Assembly: GCA_914767715.1 (NCBI GenBank)
Contig: OU612065.1
Location: 12,400,001 to 12,464,000, forward strand
Reading direction: 5' to 3'
From: Membranipora membranacea
Taxonomy: Eukaryota; Bryozoa; Gymnolaemata; Cheilostomatida; Membraniporidae
Length of the DNA stretch: 64,000 bases
Position 1 is the first letter of the stretch, and the number at the start of each line of letters is the position of its first letter. Shown here in pieces: positions 12,201-23,806 of the stretch. The position numbers were made by a program, and so were the translations under genes. Below the pieces are notes generated by a model. It did not search any database, had not been told where the DNA came from, and saw only the letters and a program-made list of their open reading frames with translations.

Positions 12201-15200
12201 GGCAAATTGTCTAAGCACACTTGAAAAGTTGAACCAGATCGTTTATATACTGACTTATTTTTGTGTTTTAAGCATTCTATAGGAAGCTTGTATTCACTCG
12301 CTTGACTTATATTGTTTTTTAGTATGTGTGCTAAGCATTCTTGCTGCCGGGTTCTTCACAATCCTCTACAGCATGGAATGGGGACCTCAGAAGTCTAACG
12401 ACTGGCTTACGACATTTCTACTGTCTTTCTTCCAATCTGTCATTGTAGTTCAACCTATCAAGGTATTGTACTGCTATTATATTATGCTAGCAGTAAATTG
12501 AAATAATTCAAATCCCCGCACTCCAATAAGAGGACCCTTCTTTGGCTGAAGACAAAGTGAACTATGTTGTTAAATAACATTGGCTACAATTTACTGGTAC
12601 CTGTTTTATGTGTTGGAACGTGACTCGCAAAAACTAGGTAAAAATAAGGCAAAAAATGAAACTTTACTTATCATCTCTTTTTGCAAGCTTTTCAGGGTTC
12701 AATGTTAGTCTGAATTTCTTGAGATGTTCATACTCTTCATACTGCATTCATTTTTTGATGAGGGCAAAAACAAGGGAATCCACCACAGGAGAGGATTAGC
12801 TGTCTGAACCTGCTAAAATCCCTCTCCAAGCCCAGATTTAACTGATACTTTACATCTGTAATTTTGGTAACAGGTGTTCATGTTGGTGGCTTTTATCTCA
12901 TGTATTCTGAGAAAACCAGACCTTGATGAAGAACAGGAGGATGACGACGATTATTGTAACAATGCCATACCAGCAGCTGATGAGGAAATCATTACTGTGG
13001 AACAGACAATGCAAGTAGAAGGTAATGTTTCTTAAAGTAAAACTCAATGACAAATTATGAGTTATCCTTTAATTTAGTGGTCAAACATTTTCACGCAACT
13101 TAAATCATAAATCTGCTAATGAATGTGGTCAGTGTGTATGAAAAATATATGAGATAAGCTAGGTTCATTATAACGCTAAAACAAGATGAACACAGTTGCT
13201 GTTCACATAATAGAATCTTATGCTTCATTTCTGTCAACTGACTACACCGTCCTTTGATTTCAGAGCTGTTGGCAAAGAGAAGGGAACTGGCAGCATCAAT
13301 GAAGCCCCCAGACTTTGAGGCGCTGCGCAAAGCCCGTAAAAAGAGACAGAATGAGATAGAAATGGAGGCTATCCTGAAAGAAATTGTCGTATATTTCATC
13401 TTTGTCTGCATACTGGTGTACCTGTCTTACCAAAACAGGAGCACACAAGGTCATCCACTGTGGCTGACAAGCAAAGATGTGTTCTTTGATAACTCTCCAA
13501 ATCTCGCATCTGTGAGTTTGCAATATAATTATCACTCACATCCTTGTTGAAAGAGAAAATTTTTGTATCGAGTTAGGATACTCATTTCGGCTTGCCAGTT
13601 GTCTTATACTTTTAATGAGGATGCAACTCCAATCCATTGCTCATATTTAATGCTTCAATTATCTATATTTTAGGTAAGTACAATCCCAGCTTATTGGAAC
13701 TGGGTGAATAGAGTTTTGATTCCAGGAATGTATCTTCAATCAAGATATAATGGTGATACAAGACTGACTTGGAGAGAAGCTTTGGGTACTGCAGACCCTA
13801 ATCTAGTCAGGGTTGGAGTCGGGCGACTTAGACAACAGCGACTAAAACCCAATGGTGAGCTTTGCTGCAATACATATTTCTGAACCAAAATGTACAATAA
13901 CAGAGTCTGGATAAAGGAAAAAAAGTTATGTGATAGCTTACCTTCAACACAATTCTTAAATGGTGCTCTGATTGCGCATCAATTGAACATCACACAAATT
14001 GCTCTATGATTGTAACGTTTTCACTGTTTTTCAGATACTTGTACGATACGTAAGGAGATGGCACCACTAATAAACCATTGCCGAGGCCATTATAACTGGA
14101 TCGATGATGACACAGAGTCTTATCATCCTTACTGGTTTCCTGCCTCTGATTTGGATCAAGAAGAAGACAAATTCACAGAGGACACATTCTATGCCTGGAA
14201 GTATCGCGACTCCATAGAGCTTGCTAACACACCATATCCTGCTCAGCTTGCACTGTACAAAGGTAAATAGATTTATGCGCAAGGATAAGTTTGCAGCAGG
14301 CTCTCTCAAAAATAATTACAAAAATGTTTATACTTCATAACCTCTGATCAAGACATTATTCCAGGGAGCAGCAAGGTTCTGAAGTTTAGTCTTTTACAAT
14401 CACGGGCAAATGATGTGTTGAGCCTGCACGTGCGGGGAGAAGTAATCAAAAAGAGCTGTTTTTGTAGGCGGTGGTTACACAGCTAAGTTTGGGAGGACTC
14501 TGAGATCAACAGAGAAGATGATTGGCAAACTGAAGGAAGAGGATTGGATTGATGTATTCACTCGAGTAGTATTTGCTGAGTTCACTCTGTTTAATGCAAA
14601 CAGTAACCTGTTTGTCTCCGCTATTATCACCAGTGAATTCATGGCTACCGGAGGAATGATTCACAAATTTGAGTTCAAGGTATGATCAGAACGCTGTTGC
14701 TTATGTGTATCAGGGTTATCGTATCGTGTATTAAAGCGTTGCGGTGCGATAAAGTTAAGATACACCTTTTTATTATTATTACATATTACCTACTATGTGG
14801 CTTGATTAGATTCACAGTCACCACTTTTCTAATTTGTTTTGAGGTTGTTGAGCAATTTATTCATGGGAATGGCAGTTATGTGCTGATAATCCGAGATAAT
14901 CTCCCCAAGAAAATACAGCACTCTCCTACGATTCCAGTGTAATCCTCTGATTAAATCTATGAGATAATTGACGGATGTACTTTTTGCTCAACTGATATTA
15001 TATTGTTTTCAGGTTTTGCGCCTGTTTAGCTATGTAGGGAGTTGGGGAGTAATCAACCTGATAATGGAGATTATATTCCTGGTCTTCACTATATACTTTC
15101 TCTACTTTGAGATCAAGAGAATCCGGGTGCTCGGCTTCAAGAAATACATCAACAACTTTTGGAACATGGTGGAATTTTCCACACTATTTCTGTGCGTTTT

Positions 15201-17473
15201 TTGTATTGTCTGCTATGTGATGAAGCAAGGCCTGGTCCAACTAAGCATGTCGTCGCTCGAGGAAAGTGGATCAAGTAAGTAACAAAAAGAATATACATGT
15301 TTAGAAATGACTATTGCAAAGAGAACGGAAGCAATTATACAAGCTAGTACATGATTGAATACCTCAAATGCTCAAATGACCCGAGACCACAATCCATGAT
15401 TCAACATCCAATGGAGCACAGGGGAAAGAGCTCATCCATATCTATACTATAAATTAATCCCATTCAATGATAAACATTCCTAATTGCCAACCATATGAAG
15501 TATCATAGTCGGCTAGACGAAAACCTTTACTGTCCTTACTTCTGTGACGTACTGTAGAATTATGGCACCAGAAAGTCTCAGCTTTTCCTATTAATGGTTA
15601 CCATAGTTTTGAATAGATTGGCAGACAGAATGCTGATTTTACAAATCTTACCAATGTGGCATGAACTGTGCTTATCTGTGAGGGTTGATAGAACATTTGA
15701 GGTATCTGATTAACCAGATGATTAGATATAAATTACAAATGAAGGAAAGAAGATTGAATCAACCATCACCATTAATCCATATCTCAATAACAAGTCCGAT
15801 GCATTCGCATGGCAAATTATATCCGTAGTTGTATGTGTACTTTAAATATGATTGTACGTCTGTCTGTACAACATAAAAAATTTTTTTGAGTATTATTTGA
15901 ATTATTTTGACCCTTTTTCAAAAAACTAGTATAACAATGAACCATAGTTCATTGGAATGTGTTTCGTTCGTCAGTTTAATGGTTACCGTAACCTATCTCT
16001 CAGGATGAAAATATACTTGGGATTTGCCTGCATTTGGATAAATAAATGTTGACAATATATACTACACTTCTCATGCCCAAAACACTTTATTTTGTGTCAG
16101 CTGATTTCGTCAACTTCCAGAGCTTAGCCCTATATGATGAGATGCTCGGTTATGTCATGGCATTTGTTGTATTCGCGTGCACAGTCAAGTCCATCAAGCT
16201 GCTCAAATTCAACAGGTAGGACAACAATGTGAAAAAAAAACAACTAAATTCTACACATCCAAAGTAGTTGATAACAGTTCCATCCTGTAATCCTGAATTT
16301 GTATTTACATAACATACTGTGGAGATTTTTATTTTCATTGAATGGAGATCTTTGCGCACTGAATCCGGCCAATGTAAAAAATAATTGAACCTATAAGCCA
16401 CAGGTACATCTGGTTGGTCACAATGATTCTGTGCTGATTTCAGGAAAATGGCTATGCTTGGAGATACCATCAGATTATGCTCAAAAGATCTCAAACCATT
16501 CTCTGTATCATTTGGAATTTATTTCATGGCTTTTGCCATGTTTGGCTTCATGCTATTCAACAAAGAGCTGGAGAGTTACGGAACCTTCACTGGCACTCTG
16601 GAGTCTTTGTTTGCTTTCTCGCTCGGAGATTATGATTATGAATCGTTTGTGGTGAGATAGTGTTTTAATCCAAGGCCGATTCATTAGAAATTAGATACCA
16701 TAAATGATCTTTAAATTCATTAATGTTACTTCATAACTATATTTGTAATTTTATGTTGGCAAAGGCGGTGAGAATTGACATTCATATCATCTAATCAACA
16801 GTATTAAACACATTTATTCTAATCTTAATTCAACAGGGCGCCAACCCATTGGGACAGTTCTTCTTCATGGCATTTGTCTTTGTTGTATTCTTCGGATTGA
16901 TGAGTATGTTTGTGACTATTATCTGTGAAGCATTTGCCGTCATCAAAGAAGACGCTCAGGAGGCTACAAACGACTATGAGGTTTGTCATTTTTCGCAAAC
17001 CTACTCAAGATACATGAGTGCACAACTCCAAAACAAGAAACATCACTTGACGACATTTTTCGCATTTAAGCTGGCTGCAAAATAAAATGACCAGATATAC
17101 AATAAGAACAAGTATGTTCCCTCTGTGGTGGCAGAGGGATATTGCGAATGTTTGGTATCGAGGCGCCGCGCCAGATACCAAACATTTGCAATATCCCTCC
17201 GCCACCACAGAGGGAACACTGATTGAATGCGAGATGACAATAGTAAAGCATTATTATGAATTTTATGAATCTTAACGCTTGAATATTTAAATCTAGGCCA
17301 AATTATCTACTTCTTGAGACTCTTGGTGGTACAACTAGTTGTATTTTGAAATTGTACAGATTATGGACTTTGTGGTGACGAAAGTGAAGAAGATGTTCAG
17401 TATAGAGGAGAAAGAAGAGGTATCTGAGGAGGAGCTAGCGGCTGACGAAGGCGGTGGAGAAGATGGGAAATAA
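72..17473 (+). CDS. Polycystin-1-like protein (WSC-PKD-REJ-GAIN/GPS-PLAT-polycystin channel), 5' end outside window
   Basis: This is a large membrane protein of the PKD1/PKD1L/REJ family, which acts in adhesion or mechanosensation and pairs with TRPP channels. Thirty-six exons were traced with matching phases: 72-287, 891-2446, 2683-2796, 2906-3026, 3305-3552, 3762-4017, 4436-4601, 4853-5115, 5302-5576, 5925-6101, 6284-6374, 6553-6663, 6767-6891, 7089-7190, 7450-7600, 7768-7998, 8257-8405, 8595-8778, 9045-9163, 9362-9592, 9827-9997, 10214-10374, 11036-11321, 11624-11819, 12002-12172, 12323-12462, 12874-13021, 13264-13511, 13674-13854, 14035-14262, 14468-14679, 15013-15274, 16101-16215, 16444-16651, 16837-16980, 17360-17473 (TAA). 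The exons total 7,871 nt, about 2,622 residues. The first exon opens in the middle of a codon after a good acceptor, so the start and any LRR, lectin or further PKD repeats lie upstream. The gene is convergent with the Kelch gene. Individual junctions rest on phase and domain continuity, not on transcripts. Whether it is PKD1 proper or a PKD1L paralogue cannot be decided. Confidence 0.93.
891..4017 (+). other. WSC domain and PKD (Ig-like) repeats of the PKD1-like protein
   Basis: The long exon 891-2446 opens with a WSC-type Cys-rich module (about 920-1080) carrying the spaced cysteines of the family (GQCVGFETVF, YWCRSMCHKAGYAITGY, QCACSDHI). PKD repeats follow. The clearest has YDIDFGDE and NHIYNREGDFTVEVVA at about 1230-1350. 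Weaker copies lie at about 1930-2170 and 2190-2446. A further copy spans exons 2683-3552 (VTFKVDFGDGTV) and closes in exon 3762 (YRFGVAGQFPIHIDASN). Fewer PKD repeats are visible than in vertebrate PKD1, but upstream sequence is missing. The exon at 3305-3552 encodes a Thr/Pro-rich linker. Confidence 0.8.
4436..5576 (+). other. REJ-type region of the PKD1-like protein
   Basis: Exons 4436-4601, 4853-5115 and 5302-5576 encode the stretch between the PKD repeats and the GAIN domain. The segment FYLKVIPTPLVANIRKG followed by PLDISLSRDPDFDPE resembles the REJ hallmark, in which a strand and a loss-of-symmetry Asp segment read like LDaSxSxDPD. The region continues with SYSFVLRVAKDRRSS, typical of the repeated strands of REJ domains. 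The REJ region is shorter than in sea-urchin REJ proteins or human PKD1. Boundaries are approximate. Confidence 0.7.
5803..5880 (+). repeat. Possible tRNA-derived SINE relic
   Basis: Within the intron 5577-5924 there is a box A-like run TTGCGCAGTGGTA (5822-5834) and a box B-like run GTTTCGGTAACC (5861-5872) about 39 bp downstream, the spacing expected of an RNA polymerase III internal promoter. No full cloverleaf is apparent, so it is not called a tRNA gene. No second copy is present in the window. Confidence 0.35.
5925..9592 (+). other. GAIN domain with GPS autoproteolysis site and first transmembrane segment
   Basis: Exons 5925-9163 form the GAIN region, with helical subdomain A first and beta-rich subdomain B at the end. 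The GPS motif straddles exons 9045-9163 and 9362-9592: TGCKYWN and a Trp, then DGCT, then CLCTHLTSFGG. The canonical HL^T cleavage tripeptide is intact, with the scissile Leu-Thr bond encoded at 9412/9413. The protein is therefore predicted to self-cleave into an extracellular fragment and a membrane fragment that stay associated, as in human PKD1. The first membrane helix follows (FSTIVSVFGLWLVSLIWA), ending with basic residues. Confidence 0.88.
8015..8166 (+). repeat. Two direct copies of a ~40-bp sequence in an intron
   Basis: A segment beginning AAATTTACCATCAGGGATAG at about 8015-8054 recurs at about 8127-8166 with two changes, about 112 bp apart. Both lie in the intron 7999-8256 just after a donor site. 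This looks like a local duplication; no coding role is seen. Confidence 0.75.
9827..10374 (+). other. PLAT/LH2 domain
   Basis: Exons 9827-9997 and 10214-10374 encode a PLAT domain in the first cytoplasmic loop. Evidence: YNYQIAVHTGVRKNA at the start, VCFILSGDDGDTGPRRLSDG in the middle, and LRIWHDNTGKGKYKSWYLNQ near the end. The last segment matches the strongly conserved W-Y-L strand of the family. Its position directly after the first membrane helix is diagnostic of polycystin-1-type proteins and absent from polycystin-2. Confidence 0.92.
10521..10863. mobile_element. Foldback (Mutator-like) non-autonomous DNA transposon in PKD1-like intron
   Basis: Terminal inverted repeats of about 65 bp lie at 10532-10595 and 10787-10853. 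They share AGCCTTGT, ATGCGGCCACGGGTTTTGTT and GGGTGGCCTTGT in opposite orientation. The inner spacer is about 190 bp. The flanks AGACGAGATA (10521-10530) and AGACAAGATA (10854-10863) match at 9 of 10 bases, consistent with a 9-10-bp target-site duplication. Long inverted repeats plus a 9-10-bp duplication are the pattern of Mutator-like elements. No transposase is encoded. Confidence 0.8.
11036..17473 (+). other. Polycystin transmembrane core, TOP domain, pore and C-tail
   Basis: Hydrophobic helices 2-6 fall in exons 11036-13511, for example LQSVFVSVISTAIVFPISF and IVVYFIFVCILVYLSY. The extracellular TOP (polycystin) domain spans exons 13674-14679 and includes RLRQQRLKPN and the segment WIDVFTRVVFAEFTLFNANS. 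Helices 7-11 fall in exons 15013-16980, giving eleven in total. The pore loop TFTGTLESLFAFSLGDYDY at about 16577-16636 keeps the LGD filter motif. The last exon (17360-17473) gives a 37-residue, strongly acidic tail with no obvious coiled coil. Whether this subunit conducts alone cannot be read from sequence. Confidence 0.9.
17116..17217. mobile_element. 102-bp near-perfect hairpin (MITE-like) in last PKD1-like intron
   Basis: The left arm starts GTTCCCTCTGTGGTGG (17116) and is mirrored by CCACCACAGAGGGAAC ending at 17217. Arms are about 44 bp with only a couple of mismatches, around a GC-rich loop (GGCGCCGCGCC). The element is far more GC-rich than the surrounding intron (16981-17359), which suggests an insertion. 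No target-site duplication longer than 2 bp is obvious. The short open frames here are mirror images of one another and are not genes. Confidence 0.8.
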
Positions 17474-19143
17474 ATATCATATTCCAACTCAGTTAAAATA
17501 CTTTTGTTTCTACTCCACACCGAAATTTTCTCACTAATAATATACATCTAGGCTCCTCACACTAATTCATGGACATGTGCCCCGTTTTACTGCCACAACT
17601 TCGAGGGAATTTCCACCCTTCAACGCTTGCAAGCCAGTAAAATAATACAATGAATCCCGTTTTACTAGCTACCTCTAAGTGGAGGAGAATTAAGATTTAA
17701 TCTGTTTTTAAGGCTTGCAAAGTTAACTGAATGATTCTGCAATTTGACCTGGCGTAGCAGATTTAGAAGAGTATTGGTATATTTAGTCCACACCCAGACA
17801 ACTTAAAGATCTCTATATACTAAGCACTACACGTAAGCATGAGCAGACTGACTACATACTTAATAATTCATTCAAGTTTTTGGCAGTTTAGTTAACTATC
17901 TGCGTTTCATATCTGCTATCAGCGAGCATTTACGTCTTTTATGGTGGGTGTTGTCTTCAATCTAACTGTGATGAACAGATATCATGATAAGAAATCCCAG
18001 TTTTATTGTCGGGTTTCTGTAGACGTTGCTTGCGTCAATGGACAACTAATCTGATCTGTCAAACCTCAAACATTCACTAATGATACATTCTTCCTGATCC
18101 AATCGGCTATTAATGTAAAAAAAGTTTAATGTTTAATGTTTATTTTCTCCACTATCTGACATTTGCTCAATTTGTGCATAAATTTTTCTCACATTAAAAC
18201 TCAAACTCACAAAAGTACATGTCCTGCTCTTGATGCCCACCAACAACAGTTATGACAACAGAGGAGAAAGACCAAACATGTTTGATTTTCATTCTGCTTA
18301 TGTAGTCAAATTAGCCAGAACATTAGGAAATTGGGAATGGTGGTCTTTCTTAGTTAAATGGCTCGTAGCGTTTTGCCACATCCTTATAGCATCATTTGTC
18401 GATTAGCTTGATTTCTTGGATCTGTAGCCATGACTATCTGCTGATAGTAGCAACTCGTTAAAATCAACCACAACATATGCTATCCTGTGTCTGCAAAAAT
18501 CCTCCTTCATAAAGTATATACAATGCAGCCAATAGTGAGTCAAAAATAGCTGTGACCAGTATCTTGCGATTACCCTAAATGTAGGTGAGGAAGGTAAAAT
18601 AGGTAAACACTGTAAAATTGTACAGACACCCCTGCATACATATAATTTTTTCTGGTTAGGCTCAAACTGTTGTATCAACATACTGTTGGCATCGTATAAT
18701 CATATATGTAAGTTGACCGAGTCGGAGATACTTAACTCCACAGAACTGGCTACAAAGTCATTGACCGAATAACAAAAAAACCAATGGGAATACATGGTAT
18801 AGAGGTTAGTGGTCAGATAAGTGAGTGGTCGAATGACACCAGAACATTTAAAATGTTTTAAATTAACGCTTAATTAATATGTCACAGCTTCAATCCTGAC
18901 CGAGATTTATTAGTTTAGAATGTTGAACGAGATGAAACAGCACCAAAAAAAAGATTAGAACAGTAATTGTTAATAAATAAAAGTAATAAATTAACAGAAT
19001 AATAATCACTTCCAGTTATGGTCCATGCTGGAGGTTGGAACAGAAACAGATAACTAATGGCATTTTGAGAGTGACACATTTTGATCGTAGATCCTAATGT
19101 TAGCTTGTGAGATTATAGCTCTGATAACTTTGGATCAGATTAT
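17474..19143. other. Tail-to-tail intergenic spacer / 3' UTRs
   Basis: This region lies between the stop of the PKD1-like gene (17471-17473) and the stop of the Kelch gene (19144-19146, minus). It is AT-rich and holds no convincing coding sequence. It must include both 3' UTRs. I see no mobile element. Confidence 0.6.
18906..18911 (-). terminator. Candidate poly(A) signal for the Kelch gene
   Basis: TTTATT on the plus strand reads AATAAA on the minus strand, about 235 nt past the Kelch stop codon. It is the first canonical hexamer I noticed there. Inference only. Confidence 0.4.
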
Positions 19144-22100
19144 TTACATCTTGACGTGCACACATCTATGTACGATAAGCTCGGCAGGAAGAGGCAGAGG
19201 TTTTGAGGAGTGAGAAGAGAGGTCTAGCACCTGTCCATCTCCGCATGTCGAGCCGTTCTCATGGCCTCCCAGTATGTAAGCCTTGTGGTTGAACGACACT
19301 AGAGAGCCTGCCACACGTGGCATGGTGTGTTCTATCGGGTAAAACCGCCTGCCATTAGTATTTAGTGTGAAAAGTTGTCCTGTATGCTCCCACAAGATAA
19401 TGATGAGCTCTTTTTCATCTAGTACAGCTTTGAGCGGACCAGGGTCACCATTACATGGTAACACGTAGTGTTCACCAGTACCCTTGATGCTACCATTATT
19501 AGTAATCTTGTAAGTTTCCATAGTACTTGTGTATGCACCCTCGGTCTTACCACCTAGCTCATAGAGGGTACTATTGAAGCCGAGAAGGGTACTTTGTAGT
19601 TTGGGAGTATTATTATCACCGACGTGTTTCCAAATGTTTGTCTTAATATCATAGGCATGAATTTCAGTCATTGGGATAACTGATTGGTCCATTCTGACCC
19701 CTCCTGAGATGTAGAGTATATTATCGACTATCACAGAGGAGTGCCGGGCGCGAGCCTCCGCAAGGCAGGCCCCTTTGGTCCATATCTTCTCCTTACAGCA
19801 GAACATCCACAGCGTCTTTGACAAGGTATTATTCACAATCCCGCCTACAAGAAAAGCAGATATATGACATGATGAGATTGATAAGAGCGATAAGCATACA
19901 CCCTCGCATTGCTAACTGGCTTACAGAACAGAAAATAAAATCCATACGCTGCCGGATAATTATTTTGGGAATGTATCGCACACCATTATAGTGAAACATT
20001 TCTTCGTAATATTGGATTGATCCCTATAAAAACCATTACGTGATCGTCCTTGCTGAGGGAATGAGCTCTGACGGAAGACAAAAGAACAAGGGTACGGAGC
20101 CAAGCGAAAGTAAAGATTTGGCTCCTAAATTTGATATCGCTCATGAATTTAATTAGAATACTGTTGTCAAGGCACATTGTTGGTCCTTCGTGCGATTCTG
20201 ACAGCTATGACACAGGAATATCAGAGAAGAATGACTACCATAAATGCAACATATGTTTACAGAGTAACTGAATTGCTTGTATCTTATCTTGAACAAATTT
20301 GCTTGCGTAAAACAGTATCACCAAATTTACGTTACATGGGTAAACAAACAAGCACGTCAATCCTATAACATATTGATCAGATCAAAGAATTCCGACAGTG
20401 CAGGGAAATTTTAGTGTTGATTTGATAATGTAAAATGAGGAAAACACAGAGAAGAAATTAATGATCTGCTGTTCTTTATGAGAGACAGATAAGTCAGATG
20501 GCAATGATTACATAAAACTAAGATCAACAATCACATACTTAAGTACACCCACACCCATTGATGACGCAAGAGGCATTGTTGCGATGAGACCAGTGTCAGA
20601 TTGTCAAAAAATTATGTCTCAAAGACCGGAGACATTTGAAATCTTGATGGAAAGGATATAAATTGTTTGTTTTGGTTCAGCAGATAAGTTTGGGAAATAA
20701 TATATGATAGATTTCCCATGCTTCCCATGGTACGCTACTCGTAAATTTGGCAAAGATTTTCAGATAAGACAATGCATTGCCAAGTTATTTTGTAGTACAC
20801 ATTAAAATATAACATACGCGGTACGTCACTACGTTAACTGCATATTCAGCAATTGGACCTGCATATTTTGCATTCGGGTAGGAAATGCCAATTTCATGAA
20901 ACTGCTGCGTCAAAAAACTAAAGTAACAAACATCCGATGGTCAGCAAATTACACACAGTGGCTGCTCTTTCAATGTAACAGTCTTTTAAGCCCATTATTG
21001 GCTATTTTTTGTAAAAAACATCTTCTACAGCATTTCTAAGCATGACTCTCTACTGACCTGAGATGAAAATTGTATCCTCGCACGAAGTTATGGAACCTTT
21101 TACAATATTCTCTGGAGGGCTAGGAAAGGTAACCCATCTGTCCTTCTGAGGATCATAGGCCTCCATCCGTGTCAGCTCATAATCGGAGGACCCACCGAAT
21201 ACCACTATCATGTCTCTTGGCAATGTTGATGGCCTTGCTCCTTTCTATGTAAACAAAGAGCAGCTAGCATCAAAATACAATTGACAATCAGTCAATTGTA
21301 CAAAAAAACCTTTGGCACCTTACATTAGGCTTATGATGTCATTCATGACACACTAATGGAAAACAGCAAAATACTACCGTCATCAACAATGATGTCCTAC
21401 AATGTTTGATTACATTAAAAACAAACAGCTTGTTCTATACTTCTTCGGTAATAAACAGCGAAGGTGGGAAACTTCAAAAAACAATATCCTTGTTCATACT
21501 TTGTCAGGTGTAAACATAATCATTTCCTCATCAAGACTAAGTGTTACAGCACTCTGATAGCTAAATAATACAGAAAGTGACGGATAATAAAACCCTCAGA
21601 AAATTGGTGGCTGCTGGGAGTGGGGGAGGGGGAGGGGGTCGACTATGCAAGAATACATCAGTATAGATCATGTTTAAACTTGAACAGTAACATTATCTCA
21701 GATTTATACCCATATTTTCAGACTTAGGTTGAGACTTTTCCAGATTCTTTCATAATATCCAAGTAACTGACCATTATCTGCAGCAGCTTGTGAAACTGGG
21801 ACACCACAATCGGAGATACATGATGATATGATTATAGAGCTTTGTCAGGATTATGATAGGGACGACATATTAATAATTTAACATAAGTTATGATTAGACC
21901 AGCATGTTTGTGGTTGCCAGCTTCATATAAAGGCACAGGAAAAGCTGTTATCACGGGTGCTTAACTTTTTAAGCCTTACCTGATACCCTTGAAGTTTTGG
22001 ATTTGCGTGTATTGTCGGAACGCCCTCAGTAATCAAAGCGGAGTTGTCAGCTGGTGGCATGATCAGCTCCCTAGATTTTCTCACTTTTTCTATAAGCTGC

Positions 22101-23806
22101 ACTGATTTTGGCTGACTTCTTACGATGGGGTCATCAAGGATGATTGACAGTTCCTTACATGTCAAGGTCCCGAGCCGCATACATGTAAGCAAACTCGCTA
22201 GGTTACATTTTCTTTCCTCACTATCGAAGTACACCCAGTTATGTATGGCCTTCCATAAGATCATTTCATTTGAGATATCAATGCTGTCGGATGATAAATA
22301 CTCAACTAGAGATTCATAAGATAGTTCAGAGAGCTCTTCGCCCTTCTCCACGACAGAGGCAAAGTTCTCCGTCGCAAAATCATATGCGGTTTGTTCTAAA
22401 CTATCACAGTGGTACATGGCAGCAAATTCTTTCACACCCAGGCAGTTACTAACATGCAAGTGGTCAGCTAACAGCTCACAGCAAGCCTGGACAATGGCAG
22501 GATACTGTAACATGTGACCAGTTCGCAGATAGTCCTGAGCATTGTCCAGAGTAATCTCAAGATCTCCTGAGTACACATAGTCCAGTATACGCTTCATGAT
22601 CCACGGTGAGATATCATGTAGAACTACCCTAGCAGTGATGGCTTCTTGGAATTCATTAGAGAAGGTGGCTTGGAAATATGGAGAGCTTGCGGCAAGAATA
22701 CATCTGAAATAGGAAAGAAAAGTCAGGGCTTATCAAAATTATCCTTGGATCATAAAATTTATATCAAACTCAATCTAATGATATCTGGTCTGAACTCTGC
22801 ATACAGCCCACAGTGACTATATAAAGCTTAGGTGCTGCACACAAATATTATTTGCCTCAGGCAAGGTCATTCATAATCAACAATAAATTCCGCACCATAA
22901 ATTGCAATATAATGGTATCCAGATTACTTTGTGACATCAAACCATTGCTAGTAAGCCTCTGGACAAGTATTTACTGAATGCTCTGACGTCTACATTCAAA
23001 TATATTTAATATTTACACAAACCAGAGAGGAATTACAGCTGCTCTAATGAGCCTGATAAGAGTCATATTTTAATAGAAACAACTTATCCAAGTATTTAAA
23101 TTAGTATGGATTAAACAAATTTCAATACAAATTTGATACTGAAGCAAACCAAGTGGCTTTCGATGGTGCTGCCAACATAAACATTTTTAGAATTGTAAGT
23201 TTAACTTTTGGATAAAGATTCAAATTGATTATAGTGACAGCTTGTTGGTAAAATTAAATACATTGTTTGCTGTACAATTCTGACATCCGAAGTTGGTGAG
23301 AATATCTATGAAACTTTATTAATCTATGGACCAAAACAGCACGTGGTGGGTGACAGTAGAGCTTGCTATTAAATAGTGATGAGGTATGGGTGTAAGTGGA
23401 AAGTGGCACCCATAAGTAAGGAATGATATATTTGATATCAGGTGGTGGTATCACCAACCCATAATTGAAAGTATGTCCTTCTGAGCCTACACTACATACA
23501 GGAAATGCTATCTGAATTTATGTTATTCTACAACTTTGTGTCAAATAGAAGCTTGATAATCCATGGAAAAATCATAAGACTAATTGAGTCTGTGAATGTT
23601 AAGTAACCCAAAAGGTGTTTGCTAACGTACCGATGACAGTGAAGGTCCTCCTGGTCTACAGAGAGAATAACATCAGTAAACTGTCTGCTCTGTCGGCGCT
23701 CATTGAGCTCGATTAGAATACTGTTAGCCAGCTGTGTATTTTTGAGCTGCTTTATGTGAGATGGTGGATCAGTATCCCCGTTGGTAAGATGATGATGTCC
23801 GTTCAT
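19144..23806 (-). CDS. BTB-BACK-Kelch (Kelch-like) protein, probable Cullin-3 substrate adaptor
   Basis: Four coding exons on the minus strand are 23806-23631, 22703-21980, 21244-21058 and 19844-19144. They total 1,788 nt, or 595 residues plus the stop, the usual length of KLHL proteins. The N-terminal BTB domain (residues ~30-150) has RQFTDVILSV, then CHRCILAASSPYFQATFSNE, a slight variant of the usual HR-VLAA-S-YF signature. The BACK domain (~155-260) carries the VKEFAAMYHCDSLEQTA and LWKAIHNWVYFD motifs. Kelch repeats occupy the C-terminal half, with di-glycine blades such as MIVVFGGS, NILYISGG, STLYELGG and KAYILGGH. KLHL proteins bridge CUL3-RBX1 ligase and a substrate held by the propeller; the substrate here is unknown. 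The ATG is the first in frame and sits 17 nt after a strong acceptor, so a 5'-UTR exon exists upstream. Orthology within the KLHL family was not resolved. Confidence 0.93.
21616..21638 (+). other. G-rich run with G-quadruplex potential in Kelch intron
   Basis: Four closely spaced G-tracts of 3-5 Gs (GGGAGTGGGGGAGGGGGAGG and on) lie in the intron 21245-21979, on the strand opposite to the Kelch transcript. It fits the four-G-tract pattern. Function unknown. Confidence 0.6.

Noticed and set aside
17005-17275. Several overlapping short open frames on both strands around 17.1 kb
   Set aside because: They are mirror readings of the 102-bp hairpin and contain no exon of the host gene.
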